A stretch of 64,000 nt of DNA from Frigoribacterium endophyticum. Its GTDB lineage: Bacteria; Actinomycetota; Actinomycetes; Actinomycetales; Microbacteriaceae. Shown here piece by piece: positions 61,631-64,000 of this stretch. The first letter of the stretch is position 1. Every line of letters starts with the position of its first letter. The DNA lies in NCBI RefSeq assembly GCF_011759585.1, contig NZ_JAAOYV010000002.1, positions 927,510-991,509 of the forward strand, given 5' to 3'. The translations under genes were made by a program, and so were the position numbers. The notes under the pieces were generated by a model. It did not search any database, was not told where the DNA came from, and saw only the letters and a list, made by a program, of their open reading frames with translations.

Positions 61631-62431
61631 CTACACGCTCCGCCAGCTGTCGTCCTGCAGGTGCGACCCCGCCTGCGGGCCCATCTGCAGCATGCCGCCG
61701 TCGACGGCCCAGGAGGCGCCCGTCACGTACCCGGCGGCGGGTGACGCCAGGAAGGTGATCACCGACGCGATCTCCCACGCGTCGCCGGGACGCCCGAGCG
61801 GGATGCCCGGCCGGTCGACCCCCGTCGGGTCGACGTCGGTCTGGCCGGTCATCGGCGTCGCGATCTCGCCCGGGGCGACGGCGTTGACCGTGATCCCGTC
61901 CCGACCGAGCTCGAGGGCCATCGTCTTGAGCAGCCCGCCGAGGCCGTGCTTGGCGGCGTCGTAGGCCGCCGACCCGACCCGCGGCTGGTGCTCGTGCACG
62001 CTCGTCACGCCGATCAGGCGGCCGCCCCGGCCCGCGGCGACCATGCGGCGCGCGGCCCGTTGCAGGCAGACGAAGGCGCCGTCGAGGTCGGCGGAGACGA
62101 CCCGTCGCCACTCGGCCAGGGACATGTCGACGACGAGCTCGGAGGCGCCGGTGCCGGCGTTGGACACGAAGACGTCGAGGCCGCCGAGCCGGTCGGCCAG
62201 CTCGTCGACCACGTCGCCGCAGCGCTCGAGGTCGGTCGTGTCGAGCTGCGCGACGTGGGCGGTGCGCCCGTGCGAGCGGACCTCCTCGGCCGTGGCCTCG
62301 GCCCCGGCCTCGTCGTCGAGCCAGGTGACGCCGACGTCGAGCCCGGCGACGGCGAGGGCGACGGCGGTCGCCCGGCCGATGCCCGAGTCGGATCCGGTGA
62401 CGATGGCGTGCTGCGGGGTGAAGGGGGGCAC
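61631..62431 (-). CDS. Short-chain dehydrogenase/reductase (SDR)
   Basis: 266-aa NAD(P)-dependent oxidoreductase. TGSDSGIG at 12-19, NAG in VSNAGTGA, catalytic Ser in VTSVHEHQ and YDAAK, and the C-terminal NAVAPGEIATPMT. Substrate unknown. GTG at 62431 is preferred (AGAGGA upstream); the frame extends further but into the repeat-rich gap. Confidence 0.92.
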   Translation of the reverse strand: MPPFTPQHAIVTGSDSGIGRATAVALAVAGLDVGVTWLDDEAGAEATAEEVRSHGRTAHVAQLDTTDLERCGDVVDELADRLGGLDVFVSNAGTGASELVVDMSLAEWRRVVSADLDGAFVCLQRAARRMVAAGRGGRLIGVTSVHEHQPRVGSAAYDAAKHGLGGLLKTMALELGRDGITVNAVAPGEIATPMTGQTDVDPTGVDRPGIPLGRPGDAWEIASVITFLASPAAGYVTGASWAVDGGMLQMGPQAGSHLQDDSWRSV

Positions 62432-62600
62432 GGCGGTCCTCTCGACGTCGGTGGCGGTGAGGTGCCGGCGGGAGGCTGCCCCTCCCGCCGGCTCCTGCGA
62501 CGCTAGGCCGGAGTCGCGGGTCGGGTCGGGCCTTGACAGCCGCCTCCCCGAGGTGGCAGCGCGGGCACCGAGCGGCTGGCGTGGCCCCAGGGCCCCCACC

Positions 62601-62676
62601 GCGCCTCCCCGGGGCCCGCGGCGGTGCGCGCCGCCCGCGCGCCTCCCCGGGGCCCGCGGCGGTGCGCGCCGCCCGC
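62601..62676. repeat. 38-bp tandem duplication
   Basis: Two exact copies, 62601-62638 and 62639-62676, each beginning GCGCCTCCCCGGGGCC and holding GGCGGTGCGCGCCGCC, a small palindrome. A partial third GCGCCTCC follows. Related GGCGGTGCGCGCCGCC also occurs at about 63940. Located between the SDR and GNAT genes. Confidence 0.85.
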
Positions 62677-62686
62677 ACCGCGCCTC

Positions 62687-63913
62687 CTACCGGGCCGGCA
62701 GCTGCTTGCTCCAGACTCCCTCGTGCTCGAGCGGGACGAAGCCGACGGCCTCGTTCACGTCGAGCATCGGGCGGTTCTCCTCCGCGTTGAAGGTGATGAC
62801 GGCGGGGTGCCCCGGGCGCTCGGCGGTGAGGAGGTCGGTGGTCGCGACCTTGAGCAGCCAGCCGAGCCGGTGCCCGCGGTGCTCGCGCAGCACCAGGGTG
62901 TCCTGCTGGAAGGCGGGCGACGCGAGGTCGGCCGGGGCCGCCAGCTGGCTGAAGCCGACCAGGTGCCCCGACGGCACGTGCTCGACGACGGCCGTGAAGC
63001 GGGTGCGGGGGCCGGCGAGCGCGAGCTCCTCCTCGTCGCGGAAGCGCTCGGCCGTCCAGACGTCCTCGGGCTCGGGCACGCCGCCCGCGGGGGCGTCGGT
63101 GCTCATGCGCGTCTCGAGCAGGGCCAGGTCGACGAGCCAGCGCTCGGGCGAGCGCCCGACCCACGAGTGCAGCCGGTAGTCGTCACCGGCGGAGGCGCGG
63201 GCCCGGTCGCGGATCTCGCCCAGCGCCTCCTCGTCCGGCGGCAGCGCGAGGCGGCTGCAGCGCATCACCTGGCCGAGCTGCCACCCGCGGCCGCGCAGGA
63301 ACCGCACCTCGACGTTCGTCGCGGGCACCGAGCCGGCGCCGGTCGGCGGGGTCAGCCGGGGCTCGCCGTCGCCCCGCGACCGCACGTAGGCGATCAGCTG
63401 GGTGCGCCCCTCGGCGGCGGCGAGCGCCTCGAGGTGGTCGGCGAGCACGGTGCCGAAGCCGCGACGGCCGACCTCGGGCAGCACGCAGACGTCGAGCCAC
63501 GCGGTGCCGGCGGCGTCGCCGGAGCGCCGCGTCTCGTAGTCGCCGACCGCGACGACGACGCCGTTCTCGCGGAGGACGAACCGGCGGCGGTCGGACCACG
63601 TCGTGTCGAGGTAGCCGGTGAGCAGCTCGGCGGGGCTCCACGAGAGCTCGTCGCTGCCGACGGCGGCGCGCCGGACGGCGTTCTCGACCTCGACCGACTC
63701 GACGAAGTCGGCGGCGTCGGGCGCGTCGATGCTCGCCGGGACGACGACCTGCTCGACGACGGCACCGGTGTGGGGGTGCGTGGTGCGGACGGTCGCCGCG
63801 GCGGTGCCGCCGGCGGTGTCGACGGTGCCCGCGGGGGTGTCGACGGGGATGCCGGCGGGGATGCCGCCGGGGCGGGGCCCGGTCGGCTCGGGGGTGCTGG
63901 TGCTGGGGGTCAT
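62687..63913 (-). CDS. Double GNAT-domain acetyltransferase-like protein
   Basis: 408 aa. First GNAT-like half: VVVAVGDYETRRSGDAAGTAWLDVCVLPEVGRRGFGTVLADHLEALA in pieces; second half: RFTAVVEHVPSGHLVGFSQL, QQDTLVLREHRGHRLGWLLKVATTDLL, with the R/Q-x-x-G-x-G/A acetyl-CoA loop (EHRGHRLGWLL). N-terminal 50 residues are Thr/Gly/Pro-rich. Resembles the mycothiol-acetyltransferase-like two-domain family; substrate unknown. ATG at 63913. Beyond it, 63914-64000 shows no gene. Confidence 0.82.
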   Translation of the reverse strand: MTPSTSTPEPTGPRPGGIPAGIPVDTPAGTVDTAGGTAAATVRTTHPHTGAVVEQVVVPASIDAPDAADFVESVEVENAVRRAAVGSDELSWSPAELLTGYLDTTWSDRRRFVLRENGVVVAVGDYETRRSGDAAGTAWLDVCVLPEVGRRGFGTVLADHLEALAAAEGRTQLIAYVRSRGDGEPRLTPPTGAGSVPATNVEVRFLRGRGWQLGQVMRCSRLALPPDEEALGEIRDRARASAGDDYRLHSWVGRSPERWLVDLALLETRMSTDAPAGGVPEPEDVWTAERFRDEEELALAGPRTRFTAVVEHVPSGHLVGFSQLAAPADLASPAFQQDTLVLREHRGHRLGWLLKVATTDLLTAERPGHPAVITFNAEENRPMLDVNEAVGFVPLEHEGVWSKQLPAR

Positions 63914-64000
63914 GTCGGCCCTCGGCCGCAGGGGCGTGCGGCGGTGCGCGCCGCCCGGTGGGCAGCCGACCAGACTAACGCGTCCGGTGCGCGGAGTCGA

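Overview
The window is high-GC DNA of an actinobacterium, most likely a motile member of the Microbacteriaceae (inference from GC content, frequent GTG starts, single-membrane flagellar gene set, CsrA/FliW pair and DUF1684/DUF4916/DUF4333-type genes; genus not determinable by eye). No rRNA, tRNA, CRISPR array or insertion sequence was recognised.

Layout. (1) 1-7407: 3' truncated rpoC, then rpoB (both minus), with a well-formed promoter upstream and a divergent spermidine-synthase-like gene driven by its own promoter. (2) 7536-19007, minus: flagellar block I, read flbD-motA-motB / fliM-fliN-fliO-fliP-fliQ-fliR-flhB-flhA-flhF-like-csrA: stator, switch, export gate and the translational regulator CsrA. 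(3) 19186-24844: an accessory interval splitting the flagellar cluster: a small membrane protein, a HicAB-type toxin-antitoxin pair, a YitT-family membrane protein, a PIG-V-like membrane glycosyltransferase and a retron-type reverse transcriptase flanked by two nearly identical 89-bp hairpin repeats. (4) 24860-35901, minus: flagellar block II, read flgB-flgC-fliE-fliF-fliG / fliH-fliI-fliJ-NlpC/P60-fliK-flgD-flgE. (5) 36157-40456: citrate-type two-component system and a CitMHS transporter. (6) 40564-49022: filament block: fliT-position gene, fliS, fliD, fliC and the flagellar sigma factor (minus), then flgN-flgK-flgL-fliW (plus). (7) 49147-63913: ordinary housekeeping/accessory genes, including a DEAD-box helicase with a long leader.

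How it works together. Six sites match TAAC/TTAC-N15-GCCGANAG, the form expected for a flagellar (FliA/SigD-type) sigma factor, and they lie upstream of flbD, fliM, fliH, flgB, fliC and flgN; the sigma factor itself is encoded at 44447-45277. Four of the resulting mRNA leaders (flbD, fliH, flgB, fliC) carry small hairpins with the loop ACGGAC or ACGGAUC, the form of CsrA-binding sites, while csrA and its antagonist fliW sit at the two ends of the cluster. This suggests a two-tier (sigma plus CsrA/FliW) control of the whole flagellar regulon. No chemotaxis gene is present, and FliM lacks the usual N-terminal CheY-binding peptide.

The strongest candidates for something undescribed are the retron-type RT unit (22828-24844) with its flanking hairpin repeats and unannotated 338-bp leader, the multi-leader CsrA-site family, and two identical AT-rich palindromes between fliG and fliH. 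A dispersed family of about 60-bp double-hairpin repeats (7426, 36054, 57918, 59091, 59208) is also notable.
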